DNA of 64,000 bases from Phoronis australis (GCA_002633005.1 NMRA01000018.1:470585-534584), one strand, 5' to 3'; counted from the first letter of the stretch, positions 25,501 through 36,271 are shown. A program made the numbers and translations. Notes: generated by a model from the letters alone, not told the origin.

Positions 25501-28500
25501 CAACAAATGTCGAGGACATTAGGCCAGAAGCGACTACCACTGTGCCCCCTTATAGTGGCAATTTTTTTACATTTTCCTTCGCAGTTACGTGACGAATTTT
25601 CGTGAAATGTGTCAGATAGGTATCTGTTAAAAAGGCCACACGGCTTTCATGTTTTTCGATGCATTTGACGTATTCCGCGATTCCCTGTGGCTGCTTTTAC
25701 TGTTTTGGAGTCTAGCTGTGTGCCTTACTATCGGCCAAATCACTCCGACGATCGTTCTTGAAATTAGCATGCTTTCATTCTGTGAAGTGCTTGGCTGACG
25801 CCGATTTTTGAACGGGTCTTACCGCTGTGGCGTCCTCTTATGGCAATTTATTTTTTATCTGCTGCCCAATACAAGTTTTGTGACAGATCTTGATAAAATT
25901 CAGGGGTTCTGTTGAGAATAGTAAAACTGACGTGGATTTTGGGACAATTTTTTTGACTTCGGAATAACTTAGTGGAAATTTAGTGTTTTCTGAGCTTGCC
26001 GTGGCGTCAATGATGAATTTGAATGAAATCTGGCAAACAATTTACTATCACATAGGCAACAGCACCTGCTCTGTTTCGAATGGATTTGACCAACGTTGCG
26101 CACCCTTTTAGCGTTTCTATTGTTTTCGTGTCCTTCGTCTTCTGCCTCCTTTTCCTCTAATCTTTTAGAAGAATCGTGGTTAAAGGTTGTAGGTGTGCTC
26201 GTTTGGAGGGGAGCATTTCGGACTTGCTTTGAACCATCTAGAGGCTAAGTTAGTAACCATTGCTCAGTTCAATGACGATGTTTAAAATAATGATCTGCTC
26301 TTGTATCTGAACTGTATGCGACGCACATGGTGGTTGCATATTATCAATGTCCCACATTGCCCCGTTTCACTTTCGATTATATAAATGACATATTAGGTTT
26401 TATCCTGGGATAAAATGACGAATATACCAGAGCAGCTTACTGGAGGTTGTCAACTGCAATGTTATCTTAAAGAGGCCTAGAACCCGACAAACAGACTAAA
26501 TTGACTTATCCAAAGTGGTTCTCTGCCACTGTAACTGAATTCAACGTGTTCACCAGATATTTTATGGTTTACTTGTAAAGATTTTGAATTTTTGTTGATG
26601 TGAAAGTATTTTATTTTTCTTTTAGCTTCAAATTTTGAAAAACGATATGTCAACTGCTAGTTATTCCTGATTTGACATGGCAAGACACACAGATAGCACA
26701 TTTCTCTAATATAGAAAATGCGAACTTTGTCATTAGATGTAAACAAAACAATGGCTACTTCAAGCAGCAGCCGGATTTAGAGGCAAGTAATGTTAAAAAT
26801 TAGTAACAAAGGAATCGCAGTATTCAAACATATTCTAAAATGCACTTGGAATTCTCATTGGGAGATCTCTTGCTTCACTGGCTTGCCTCATACTGTGGTA
26901 TTGGCCTCAGATTAAGTGCCATCACACATGATTGTTTGCCGTTAATATCCTTCTTCTCAGTGAGCTGTTTATCGGATGACTGTGAGCGCATGCGCTTTTA
27001 TCAGAAGTGGGACTAAGATCAGAAACTGTGTGGTGACTACGGAGTTTATTTAGCCTTCACGTATATTTTAAAAATCATCAACTTTGTAATTTTTCGTGGA
27101 AATTTCCTCACAGGGGAAAGTCCATTACTCTGTACTAGACGTTGCGAGATGGTATTTTCGCCAGGAATTGTTTAAAAGATATTTTTGAAGAGCATAATTT
27201 AGTGTTGTTTGAAATCTCATGTGGTGTCCGAAATTTTGCAGGCGCATCAAACCAACGGGACTGGATCATGTCCAAACAATGATGTGCGGAGGCTGCGCTA
27301 ACGAACACTCGTTCAAACACATATTTTGTCACTACATGGTACGATATTTGTTTTCTGTTCTCTATAACGCGCATTAAACCTTCTGGCGACATTCTTGGGC
27401 GCAACAGCCGTGCCCACAATTTAAGGGCTGGAGTTCTTGAGTTCGGATATTTTCGATGGTTCATAATCTACATGCAGGTAAAAAAATACCGTACTGTTCC
27501 GGGAATACTTACACTAGCTTTCAGCCATGGACAAGCAAGACTAAGGTATATTTTACATTTACGTTTGAATGTCTGTTTTATCTATTCGTGAGGTTTGGAT
27601 TCCAATGTGTTTTACGTACATGATTTCTGCGTAGCCAAAGACATTCAAAAACGAGATGCTGTGCCCATAATTATTGGTTTTCAATTATATGCAGTGCCCC
27701 CGATAACAACTGAGCGAAACGATCACATTCTCAATGTTCTATGACCGCGACAGCACGGGTGGCGTTGGTACGAGATTGATTACGTCAGATGTATGCATAC
27801 GAACACTTTAATGGGAATTTTGTGTCCTACAAAATAAACGAATGTAAAATATTTTAGTCAAACTGAAACGCTATATTTTGACAGAATAAGAAAAGGGGAG
27901 GCACGCCAATTTCTCAAGAGGAGCTAGATGGCGCTGTCAACAATCAACTAATTGGTTGTCCACCACTGACTATTCTCAGCTTTAAGAATGGCTTCCACGG
28001 AAGAACTATGGGTAAATAGATCCGGATGCACTGCGTTCCGTAGACACAAGACCCTCACAGAAAAAGCTGGCGTCATCACCTGTTTCGTTTCTAATGCATG
28101 GCGATATCTCTCGAAGACTTGCGTGGTCTTCGTTTTGGGTCTACAGAACGCAACCACTAATCCGTGATATAATCTACAAACCCAGACTCGAAACTTAAGC
28201 TACTAGCGGCATGATTTGAGTACTAAGTTGCAAGTTTAAGTTGCAAGTTTAAGCGTATCATGAAATTTGTCAGTTTTCGAACAGAGAAATTAGACTCTGG
28301 GCATGACAGGTCTTCATGGTGATGTGTTTTTGTTGTGAAATTATTGAGACTAATGTAGACCGTGTCAGACCATAAACAACATTCGTTATTATAGACCAAA
28401 TCACACCCAATAAGGCAATAACCGTTTCTTTACATTATTCATAATGCCTTGGTTCAGCTGGAGCCAATCTGGTCACATGAAAGTACGGGGAAGGAACGTA

Positions 28501-31500
28501 CAGTTTTCCTTTCGTACTCTGCCCATCGCGGAAGTAATCGTGGCTATCATCGGGAAAGTAAGACAAGTCATTGGAGACTTTACTTGGGTACGCTTGCGAA
28601 ATGGTGGCCACTGCAATGACTGGTCGGTGACCGGTAAGGTTGGACTGTTGATTATAGGGTAGAATTCACTTTTCCGCTACTGAAGCGAAGATTTCTCGCC
28701 GCTAGTGCTTCGCGAGTGTCTTGGATCTACCCTGTGTCCTTAACTGTTCATCTCACAGCATTGAGTCAAGAAACCTTCAAACATAGACACTTAGGTTATA
28801 AAAATGAAGCCAGCTTGTTCCTAAAGAGATTAAAATAGGGGTCTTTTCATATTGGCACCCTTTAGAGTACTGAGAGCAGAAAAGTGACTTCTGATTCATC
28901 CAGACTCAGATTTGGTGGACAGAAATTCAATTTACTACATAGTGGTTCATCAGTTTAAAAGCAGATGAATAGATTCTACTGTCAACCTCTCCTACTGTTT
29001 GAAGGTCAATTATTATTGCTTCTTGAATCCGGCTGGGATCGAGATTCTTCCGCTTTATAAGCCGCAGCCACTGGCTTTGTTGCGGATATTTCGTGTTCGT
29101 GCTGGGATTTTTATGGAACAGGATGCCCTTGTTCATCCATTGATATTTCAAAAGATGTGCTTTTTCGTAAGACATTAGTGCATCGCACCGCACAGCAGCG
29201 GAAATTTGCCGGCATTATAATGGCAGGAAATGTGTGAAAACGCTAGGTTGAAACCTGCCGTTCGCATTACATGCGACCTGTAGGTGGTGCAGAACCCTCG
29301 TCCACCAAAGACCTGATCGTCGTCTGGTGGATTAGTGAATTTCAATATGGCGCGGCTGTTTCGAAAGTCACCTATTACTTGATGTCGTGACTTAGAAAGA
29401 ACTGGTATTTTGCTATTCCCCGAGACCAAGCTCAATAGCGTGGCTTGACATGGCTAGTAATTTTTGTGTGCTGAGCGCGGTGGTCTTAATAAACAACGAA
29501 CTGTGGCGTTCTCTAGCACAAACATCTGATTTTCACATCTGTCTTATTTCTTGACAAAAGCGTGTTCATTGGACCTTTGTATATATCCCGTGGATGCAGT
29601 GCGATCGGTCACGAATGGCCTCAACATGACTGATGCAGCGAGTTGGCAGCAGAGGTCACCAGGCCCTCGTGACCCGTTGCTGATACCTAACAAAGGTGTA
29701 CTAGTGTGCATTCACTTGAAAAGAAATGAAAATGAAACTGTTCAATGTTCGTTCCAGCCACTCTGGCCACCACTCATTGTAAAGCGTTGCACAAGGTTGA
29801 CTTGCCGTCTTTAGACTGGCCGTTCACGGAATTCCCTCAGCTGAAGTATCCATTAGAGGAACACGAGCAGGAAAACAGGGCAAGCGAACAGAAATCTCTT
29901 CAGCAGGTATATCGGAACTAGTACATTTTCTCCAAATTAGGGAATTTCACGAGATTTAGCAGCACTGGCGGATCTATAGGACGTCGCAAGGGGACCCAGC
30001 CACTATTTTCAAGGTGAAATGTTCGCAAAACTTCTAAAAACAACGTGCCTGGGTGTGTTGTTTATTTGGTCATGTTCGTAAAGTGACTGGCCGCTGCCCT
30101 ATAAATCCGCCTATGTTTAGTTATTGGCATTACCTTAAAAAGGTCTCATTGATATTCATTTGGAATAGGAAATCGAGGCAAAGCAGGCTGCAAATGCCTT
30201 CGCTTCTGCAGAGACATCTGTTGTTTGTAGCTGATTAATTTTTTTGTTTCATTGAAGAGTTCATCAAAAGGGCTTCCGTCCTAGAACATCACTGAACAGT
30301 TGAACAAAAGATTCAAATATGCAGAAAAGTTCGTATGGCGTAATAAATGAGTATCATATTGGTGTCGTGACTAAGTAAACTGGTAAAAGATTGTGTAGAA
30401 TAATCAATATGGAATTACCCCATCTAGTGTTGTTTAACTTACCCATGCCAGATGGAAAAGTAATGGTCATTCGAGGAACCGTTTAATTAAAGAGGAAAAT
30501 TTTCAAGTAGATGCTGGGGAATACCAGTCAGAAACCAGCGCTACTCACTTGTGTTGGAGGTTTTTGCTTCTTAGTTCACCGTTAATTCAAAGCGTACCTG
30601 GATAATAACACAATAATCTGTTCTGTTTACTTTTCCTTCACAGGAATGACCAGTCCCAAATTATAGAAATCTAATGAGAAAGGCCAGTTCCTAAAACATC
30701 TATTTCTGTTGAATTTTCCGGCAAACGAAGTTCCAAGACTGCTCTCGCTTTAAAATGGCGTACACATAAAAACTATGTAAAAAGTAACTTTTGGTGTCTT
30801 TTCTCAAATCTGATATCAACTTTACGGCAGAGGTACTGTTGATAAAATGTCGTGGGGAATATGATATTTGTCTGGAAAATGTTGACATTTCCGGATATGA
30901 TGTTAACTTCTTTCATCAACCCAAGTTTTCCGTATTCGTTAGTACTGTGTTACTTCACGGCGTTCACTCGATGTTTATAGCTTGTAGCTTACTTGTGCAT
31001 TTTTGATTGCCACGAGTTTGGTAGTCATTAATTTAAAGGATCAGTTGAAAGGGCCAACATTTAGCCTATGTCTCCAAAGGTTCTTATTTAATGTTAAAGT
31101 CGCAGCGCGCGCCGGAAACTCTGGGCCACATGTAAACTTGAGACGGTAGGTGCGCTGGAGCCAAGTAATCTGTAGAACATATCTATCAATTTCAAACGCA
31201 GTTTTAAAACAATCATCAAAGTTTGGTCAGAAGAACAGAAAAGCAGTCATGTGTAGTCTACTCGAGTTTAGACATTGTTGGTACTGTATGTTTGTGAATG
31301 TGACCCAAGTGCTTCATCATTTCAATCTAACCTTGACGGAGATCTCTGCAATAGGTCCGTGAGAAAATTGAAGAATACAACGGAAAGGGTACCCCTGTTG
31401 CCGGATTAATCGTGGAGCCGGTTCAAGCAGAGGGAGGTGATAACCACGCGTCCAAAGAGTTCTTCAAGGAATTACAAGCTATCACGAAGGAGGTGAGACA

Positions 31501-34500
31501 CTTAGTGTGAATGCACACACCTGGCGTCTTTCAATTAAGGTAGAATTATGTTTTGTAATGAGACTGGGGTGGGAGGGAGGAAAGAAGGCGCCTTTATTTG
31601 TGACAATAGACCCATTCGGGAAGCTATATACCTTAAATTGGCATTACACCCTTGCTTTTTATAAAAAGAACTTTGATTAAGTCCAATAATGATCTTAATC
31701 TGTTCTCATTTTAGAAGTGGTCTCTTGGTCTTGAAATAAGTGCCAGATCGTTATAAGGTTCAGACCACGCTCAATGTGTTTCAGGTCATGGCTTAATTGA
31801 ACTTTTCAGTTCAGATTCGAATGTTCGAGATATAGGTACAGTGTATTTCTCTTGGCAAGAAGGAAATGATGCCATTTTGGAAGGGTAAACATGCCTTTGG
31901 TCTAGAAAACTGTTTTGGACAGATAACATGGTTTACAGCCTCTTTAAAGGTCAAATTATGTGGTTCACATGTCTTCTGTTGTGCTGATCTAACGAACGCC
32001 CAAGGCATTTGCAGTACAGATGCTATCAGGTAAGCAACAACATCAGATAGATAAAAAAATTTTTGGTTCAGTGATGAATATCCCTGGAATGAATTACATT
32101 GATATGTTCTATTTCCTAGTATGACATTGTCTTCATGGTTGATGAGGTGCAAACGGGCGGCGGTTCATCCGGGAAGTTTTGGATGCATGAGTATTGGGAA
32201 CTTCCGGAAGCGCCTGACATTGTCAGCTTTGCTAAAAAGTTGCAGACGACTGGCTTTTACTACAAGGATCACCTCAAAATGAATTTGGTAAGAATTCCAA
32301 AATTTCACAACGACCAGAAATAGCGGCATTGGCTGTTGCGCTTGTTTGTGCTCTATGGATGTGCTGTGGATGAACTTGGAATCCTGCTTAATCTCAAGAT
32401 CACGTATGCGTGAACTTGGAATTGAATATTCATTTGGGCGATCAGGTTAAATTTTTTGTTCAGTGTAAAGAATTTTTTTAATTATTGGCCTCACGTCCCC
32501 TTTCCCGTATCTTGTGTCAAAAAAGAATCTGGGGAAATGTTAATGGTTAAATCACTTGTTTAGTGCATCATTAAGATATCACCAATTGCTGAAAAAAGAT
32601 TTTTAAAATTTAAGTTATTTTATTAACCGGTATTTTGATTTTATTAGTGCAGTGCAAACTTTTATCAAGGTGAAATATGATTATTTGAGTGAACTTGTCA
32701 CGTTTCCTCATGTATTCCAAGTTCACGCATATGCAATCTTGAGATTAAGCAAGATTCCAAGTTCACTACAGTAGATGTAAGCCAAGTTGGTCAAACGATG
32801 ACGTTAACTCTCCAGTATTGCTGTGGCTTCCAATTATGGTGATATCAGTGCTGTCTCCTCAATGGCAGCCAACTACGTTCATGAAATTAGAAATGGGTTT
32901 GATTGATGGGAAGGTCGACTCCCCCCGGAAATGGGCTCAAACTGTAAAAACTTCAAATTTCTAAAAACACAATCTGGGAACTTTTCAAGTGACATCTGAA
33001 ATTGCGGTTGGAATTAAAAACGACTACAAACCTTGCATCATAAAATTAAATTTTGATTTATTGCACTTACCGTTGTAAAATTGGTCTCAAATTGTACCTT
33101 GGTTAAAGTTGTTGAAATATGAAGGCATCGATGTAACTGATAGTTGGTTATTGATGGAGACCAGGCTCTACAAGTTGGCTTATGTTGGCGTCCTGTGCAC
33201 GGTCCCCTTGAAGAAATAATGAACTACCAGTTTTTTGCAAGTAAGGAACAAGTCAAGGTCTTGTTCATGGCGGCTAGTGGTCTGTGTATCGAAAGTTTGT
33301 TTTTCCCGAGCAAAGCGGGTTTACAGTTGATTAAATTACAATGGCCATTCGATTTACCTAGTAGACATTTCAATCTTCATCGGCACCCCTGCCTAAAACT
33401 GCAATCGTGACTACAGGATTTTCAATGGGAAAGTTGTCATCAAGGTGGCCCCTGTGTTTAAATGACAATACGATGAATGTTTTCAGTCATCCAGTTGGGC
33501 AATATAAGAAACAATAAATAAATCTACTACTGGACTTACGTATGTAGAGATGGCTACGTTGCGTCCTCCTCTCGAGGACTTCATCAGGCCACTGATTTGT
33601 CACGTGACTTGTCATGTGATCCGTCGTGTAATTTCCGCGGGATACTCTTCAGCGCCCTATCCCATGTCCTAGGTAAGTGAAACACGCAGCCGGACAATAG
33701 GGGAAACATCAGGGCAACATTGCCTTTTGTGCCAGGGATCGCTGATCAGATCAAATCACATATGAGGGGACATGACATTGCTGTTGTATTCAAACCTGTT
33801 AACACCATAATGAGTCAATTGTTAAATGTGAAAGACAAAACCAGCAAAGAGAAAACATCAAATGTGGTGTATGGCATTTCATGCTCGGAACTGGGGTGTG
33901 GAGCAGCATACATTGGGGAAACCAAGCAAGCCCTGAAAAGTCGTTTCAATCAGCATCGGAGGTCCAGTTATGGGGACTGCTATGATTCTGCAGTTTTTAC
34001 TCACATGGCTTCCACGGACCACTCTTTCGCCATGGAAGATGTGAAGATCCTGGATAGAGAAGAGAATTGGTTTCGGAGAGGGGTCAAAGAAGCTATCTAC
34101 GAGAGAATCGAGAATCCTAGCCTCAATAGACAGGGGGGGGCTGCGGTTTCACTTACCTAGGACATGGGTTAGGGCGCTGAAGAGTATCCCGCGGAAATTA
34201 CACGACGGATCACATGACAAGTCACGTGACAAATCAGTGGCCTGATGAAGTCCTCGAGAGGAGGACGCAACGTAGCCATCTCTACATACGTAAGTCCAGA
34301 AGTAGATTTATTTATTGTTTCTTATGTTTAAATGACACTTTTTCGTTCGTTTGCAGCCGTATCGTGTGTTCAACACATGGATGGGTGATCCACACAAAGT
34401 GATTCTGTTGGAAGCGGTCATCAACACAATTGAAGAGGAGGGACTTCTGGAAAGCACTGCACGTGCGGGCAAGACTCTCAGAGACGGTCTGGTGTCATTG

Positions 34501-35354
34501 CAAGTAAGCTGTTACTGCTGACTTCTCGTCGGCTTCCGTTTAATTTGCTAACCGTCATCTTTATTCAGACGATTCCACGGTTTGATTCGCCCCCTCCGTT
34601 ACAAGAAAAAATATAGAGTGTTGACTACTCAATTGTTTGTCTTCTTCTGTTGAAGATGGGACAGAGTCTTCCTCTCTGTAGAGGATAATGGAAATGAATT
34701 CTGCAGTATTTATGTGCGTAACAGGGAAGACAAATACTCTGGAACCCCTCATTCTTGGTGCTACAGGCCTTTGCTTCTAGTTCATTTTGACATTTTGTTG
34801 CGTTGTAATTGTGATTTTGGTTATAGAATTCTCACAGCCACTTAATCAGCAACGCTAGAGGACTAGGTACCTTCAACGCCATCGACTTCCGTGATGCGGC
34901 AACGAGGGATCAAATTATCGTAGATCTCGCGGCTAATGGTATGAGTTTCTGTTGAGCTTTACTTTCTCATTTTCGAAAGGTGAAGTTTTGGAATAATGAG
35001 GTCCTGCAGAAGTGCCTTAAACTACAAGATGCAAAGAATTACTGATTGAGTACTAATGCGTTGTGACACTGATAGGTTGAGTTAGATTTGACCTTTTGTT
35101 TCGAATAATTTGATTTGAGTAATGTATTGTTGAGGGGTGCTTCCTTACCAAACGCGTACAAGCGTGAATTGTATTGTTAAATTATTCCGAAGTGAATTTA
35201 TTCTCACATTATCTTTGGGTACTTGTTTTAAGGATTTCACTGCGGCGGTTGTGGCGACGTTTCCTTGAGATTTCGTCCAGCCTTGATTTTCAAGGAGCAC
35301 CATGCGGAGATGTTCTTGGATGGATTTGAAAAAGTGCTGCAGAACCACCATTGA
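19464..35354 (+). CDS. ABAT: 4-aminobutyrate aminotransferase, mitochondrial (13 exons, complete)
   Basis: This PLP enzyme of the mitochondrial matrix converts GABA and 2-oxoglutarate to succinic semialdehyde and glutamate. Joined exons are 19464-19509, 21542-21708, 22230-22347, 23120-23169, 24908-24984, 27242-27338, 27885-28011, 29758-29906, 31355-31492, 32120-32287, 34357-34503, 34827-34938 and 35233-35354. All have GT/AG borders and consistent phases, giving 1518 nt and 505 aa (vertebrate enzymes are about 500 aa). Residues 1 to about 40 are basic and acid-poor, like a mitochondrial presequence. Family residues are all present with a constant offset of 33 from pig numbering: iron-sulfur cysteines C168 and C171, F222 and R225, E303, the PLP-nitrogen Asp D331, Schiff-base lysine K362 and R478. 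The introns hold transposon insertions (intron 8 a hAT MITE, intron 10 a foldback MITE and a Penelope-like element) but no exon is damaged. Confidence 0.96.
19510..21541 (+). other. ABAT intron 1
   Basis: The intron is about 2 kb, the usual place for regulatory elements. Overlapping frames on both strands (19594-20043, 19885-20121, 20843-21193) have no recognisable motif. No repeat or RNA gene was identified. Confidence 0.6.
21542..21708 (+). CDS. ABAT: ABAT exon 2
   Basis: It encodes residues 16-71: the rest of the basic presequence ([17 protein letters not shown]) and the start of the mature enzyme ([19 protein letters not shown]). The acceptor is CAG and the donor is GTGAGT after GGT. Confidence 0.93.
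22230..22347 (+). CDS. ABAT: ABAT exon 3
   Basis: It encodes residues 72-110 with the conserved [20 protein letters not shown] and [13 protein letters not shown] segments near the N-terminus of the fold. Confidence 0.97.
23120..23169 (+). CDS. ABAT: ABAT exon 4
   Basis: This 50 nt exon encodes residues 111-127 ([17 protein letters not shown]), the family's GYxHP block. It is too short for automatic ORF detection but phase-consistent with both neighbours. Confidence 0.95.
23291..23429. mobile_element. Small MITE-like inverted repeat in ABAT intron 4
   Basis: The arm GTTCAGTAGACGCTAGGACC at the left is the inverse of GGTCCTAGCGTTACTGAAC at the right with a one-base indel. This gives a 139 bp element. 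A further CGCTAGGACC copy lies just inside the left arm. No target duplication was clear. Confidence 0.5.
24010..24190. repeat. Dispersed repeat copy 1 (ABAT intron 4)
   Basis: It shares 'aaatctcacctcagcaaaagtacaa', 'ataatttctataaatt'-like and 'attcagtaattgcg'-like blocks in the same order and orientation with 38395-38560. It has no coding capacity. Confidence 0.5.
24908..24984 (+). CDS. ABAT: ABAT exon 5
   Basis: It encodes residues 128-152, with the conserved [17 protein letters not shown] segment. Confidence 0.96.
25010..26160. repeat. Degenerate tandem repeat array in ABAT intron 5
   Basis: About five diverged units of roughly 200-230 bp repeat the modules 'tttctattgaggagatgacgccg', 'tttttggatgggtttgaccgc', 'ggcgccctttagtggcatttttatt' and 'ttgatgaaaattggcatg' in the same order. 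A related stretch lies at 3270-3780. Minus-strand frames within it (25319-25540 and others) are artefacts. Confidence 0.6.
27242..27338 (+). CDS. ABAT: ABAT exon 6 (iron-sulfur cysteines)
   Basis: It encodes residues 153-185 and contains [14 protein letters not shown]168 and C171 correspond to the CxxC that holds the [2Fe-2S] cluster in the pig enzyme. It ends in phase 0 at ATG|GTACGA. Confidence 0.95.
27885..28011 (+). CDS. ABAT: ABAT exon 7 (substrate-binding FHGRT)
   Basis: It encodes residues 186-227, with SQEEL and [12 protein letters not shown]222 and R225 match the substrate-binding Phe189 and Arg192 of the pig enzyme. Confidence 0.97.
29758..29906 (+). CDS. ABAT: ABAT exon 8
   Basis: It encodes residues 228-277, with [20 protein letters not shown] and a charged segment rich in Glu and Gln. 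Confidence 0.96.
29960..30115. mobile_element. hAT-like MITE (156 bp) in ABAT intron 8
   Basis: The tips are CAGCACTGGCGGATCTATAG and, inverted, CATAGGCGGATTTATAGGG. They are flanked by TTTAG on both sides (29955-29959 and 30116-30120). It is the shortest member of the same family as 1717-2482, 8989-11713 and 16905-17283. Confidence 0.75.
31355..31492 (+). CDS. ABAT: ABAT exon 9
   Basis: It encodes residues 278-323 with [20 protein letters not shown]303 corresponds to Glu270 of the pig enzyme, near the cofactor. Confidence 0.97.
32120..32287 (+). CDS. ABAT: ABAT exon 10 (catalytic lysine)
   Basis: It encodes residues 324-379, with [11 protein letters not shown] (D331 contacts the pyridine nitrogen of PLP) and [13 protein letters not shown] (K362 forms the Schiff base). 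This is the core of the class III aminotransferase signature. Confidence 0.98.
32371..32765. mobile_element. Foldback MITE copy 1 (about 395 bp) in ABAT intron 10
   Basis: Arms of about 50 bp containing TTAATCTCAAGAT and TGAACTTGGAAT at 32371-32424 pair with 32714-32765. The whole element recurs inverted at 57657-58050, in the TIR gene, with matching internal blocks such as 'gcactgcactaa' and 'gatcaggttaaa'. Confidence 0.7.
33504..33690 (+). repeat. Left inverted repeat arm of the Penelope-like element
   Basis: It begins ATAAGAAACAATAAATAAAT and ends with CCTAGGTAAGTGAAAC. It is the inverse of 34146-34325 with about three differences plus small indels at the inner edge. Confidence 0.9.
33720..34160 (+). 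CDS. Penelope-like GIY-YIG endonuclease region (RT tail missing upstream)
   Basis: This 146-aa frame shows the linker [20 protein letters not shown] typical of the segment after the reverse transcriptase of Penelope-like elements. It is followed by a GIY-YIG nuclease: VVYGISC for the GIY strand, AAYIGET for the YIG strand, then LKSRFNQHR with the catalytic Arg, and a later conserved Glu region ([16 protein letters not shown]). A CSELGCG cysteine pair lies between the two strands. The frame is open further upstream to about 33684 without a stop, and begins here on TTG, so it is a fragment of a longer polyprotein. The reverse transcriptase itself is absent. The stop lies inside the right repeat arm. 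The nuclease would nick target DNA for retrotransposition; this copy cannot do so on its own. Confidence 0.85.
   Translation: MPFVPGIADQIKSHMRGHDIAVVFKPVNTIMSQLLNVKDKTSKEKTSNVVYGISCSELGCGAAYIGETKQALKSRFNQHRRSSYGDCYDSAVFTHMASTDHSFAMEDVKILDREENWFRRGVKEAIYERIENPSLNRQGGAAVSLT
34146..34325 (-). repeat. Right inverted repeat arm of the Penelope-like element
   Basis: This is the inverse copy of 33504-33690. It contains the last codons and stop of the endonuclease frame and a hammerhead-like core at 34241-34294. Confidence 0.9.
34241..34294 (+). ncRNA. Degenerate hammerhead ribozyme-like core
   Basis: The order CTGATGA, stem II (GTCCTC-GAGAG-GAGGAC), GCAA in place of GAAA, stem III (CGTA...TACG) and then the TA cleavage position follows hammerhead architecture. 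Penelope-like elements are known to encode hammerheads in their terminal repeats. An extra A follows CTGATGA, one core A is replaced by C, and stem I does not pair locally, so it is probably inactive. The inverse copy is in the left arm. Confidence 0.4.
34357..34503 (+). CDS. ABAT: ABAT exon 11
   Basis: It encodes residues 380-428 with [12 protein letters not shown]. Its acceptor tract (CTTTTTCGTTCGTTTGCAG) starts directly after the Penelope-like target duplication. Confidence 0.97.
34827..34938 (+). CDS. ABAT: ABAT exon 12
   Basis: It encodes residues 429-465, with [20 protein letters not shown], the small C-terminal domain. Confidence 0.96.
35233..35354 (+). CDS. ABAT: ABAT exon 13 (C-terminus and stop)
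   Basis: It encodes residues 466-505 with [20 protein letters not shown]478 matches Arg445 of the pig enzyme, which binds the 2-oxoglutarate carboxylate. The stop is TGA at 35352-35354. Confidence 0.97.
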
Positions 35355-36271
35355 ATCTGCTTTTATACGTTTGCTAATCAGCCAGTGTCAGACTTTGTCA
35401 GTGCCATACATAACTAAGTAACTGGATAGGCCTGCATATGTTTCGAGAGTCGGAACGCCGAATGTATTTGATCATCTAGCTTGAGCTTAGACTAATGTTG
35501 AAAGACCTGTCAAATACTTGCTGCATGGTGAATACAAGTTGATCTCTACCAGACAATGCTTGTTTTGCATTGTTATTTTATTGGTCGTTAGCTTCGCTTA
35601 CGGTATATTTTCTGTGTGATAGGGCAAAATAATGGGGCGTGGTTGTAGGGCAAAGGATTTCCTTTCATGTGGAGAAATAGGCCTACTGATCTGCTTAGAA
35701 GCATTTGGATTTTGGAGTTTAAGTGTCTTGGACAACATTGAGAATCGACCGTTAGTTCTTAGACACGCCGTAATTCGAATTTGGTTTCCCAGAAATCTTG
35801 AAGGAATCTCCCCCAAGAGTTCTAGATTCTGTATACAGTCACCATGTGGCGACATCGTCTCGTCCACGAGTCTGCTCACCAACTGAAACTTCCAAAGAAC
35901 GTGTGAAAATCGACGACATTTTGTGAGTCCGCTGAAAAATAGTTCTGCAAAGAGACAATTTACGCGGAAGTGGAGAAGGTATCAAAAGCAGAAATGGTGG
36001 CTTGACATTGCTTTTTATTCTTGATATTATGAGACCGTGCTAGGTCGTTGTTTTGAAAATACCACGAGACTGTGTGACTGAATCTAAGTAAGGTCCGCTA
36101 GAGTTGTTTTACTAATACTCAGTACATGTAAGTGTAATATGTTTTGCCTCTCTTTTGACGTAACAGGCAGCTTTCACTTCTTAGTATTTTGGCAATCTGA
36201 GCCTGGTCGATATTACATTACTTCCATAACAATTAATAACAATTAATATTGTGTTTGTTTAACTGAAGTAC

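Larger units (their letters stand above)
33468..34324 (+). mobile_element. Truncated Penelope-like element with inverted repeats, in ABAT intron 10
   Basis: A 13 bp target duplication TGTTTAAATGACA flanks the insertion (33455-33467 and 34325-34337). Arms 33504-33690 and 34146-34325 are inverted copies of about 180 bp with only a few mismatches. Between them lies a frame with a GIY-YIG endonuclease domain. This arrangement fits a 5'-truncated Penelope-like retroelement, a class known to carry such terminal repeats. The insertion ends 19 bp before the splice acceptor of ABAT exon 11. Confidence 0.82.
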
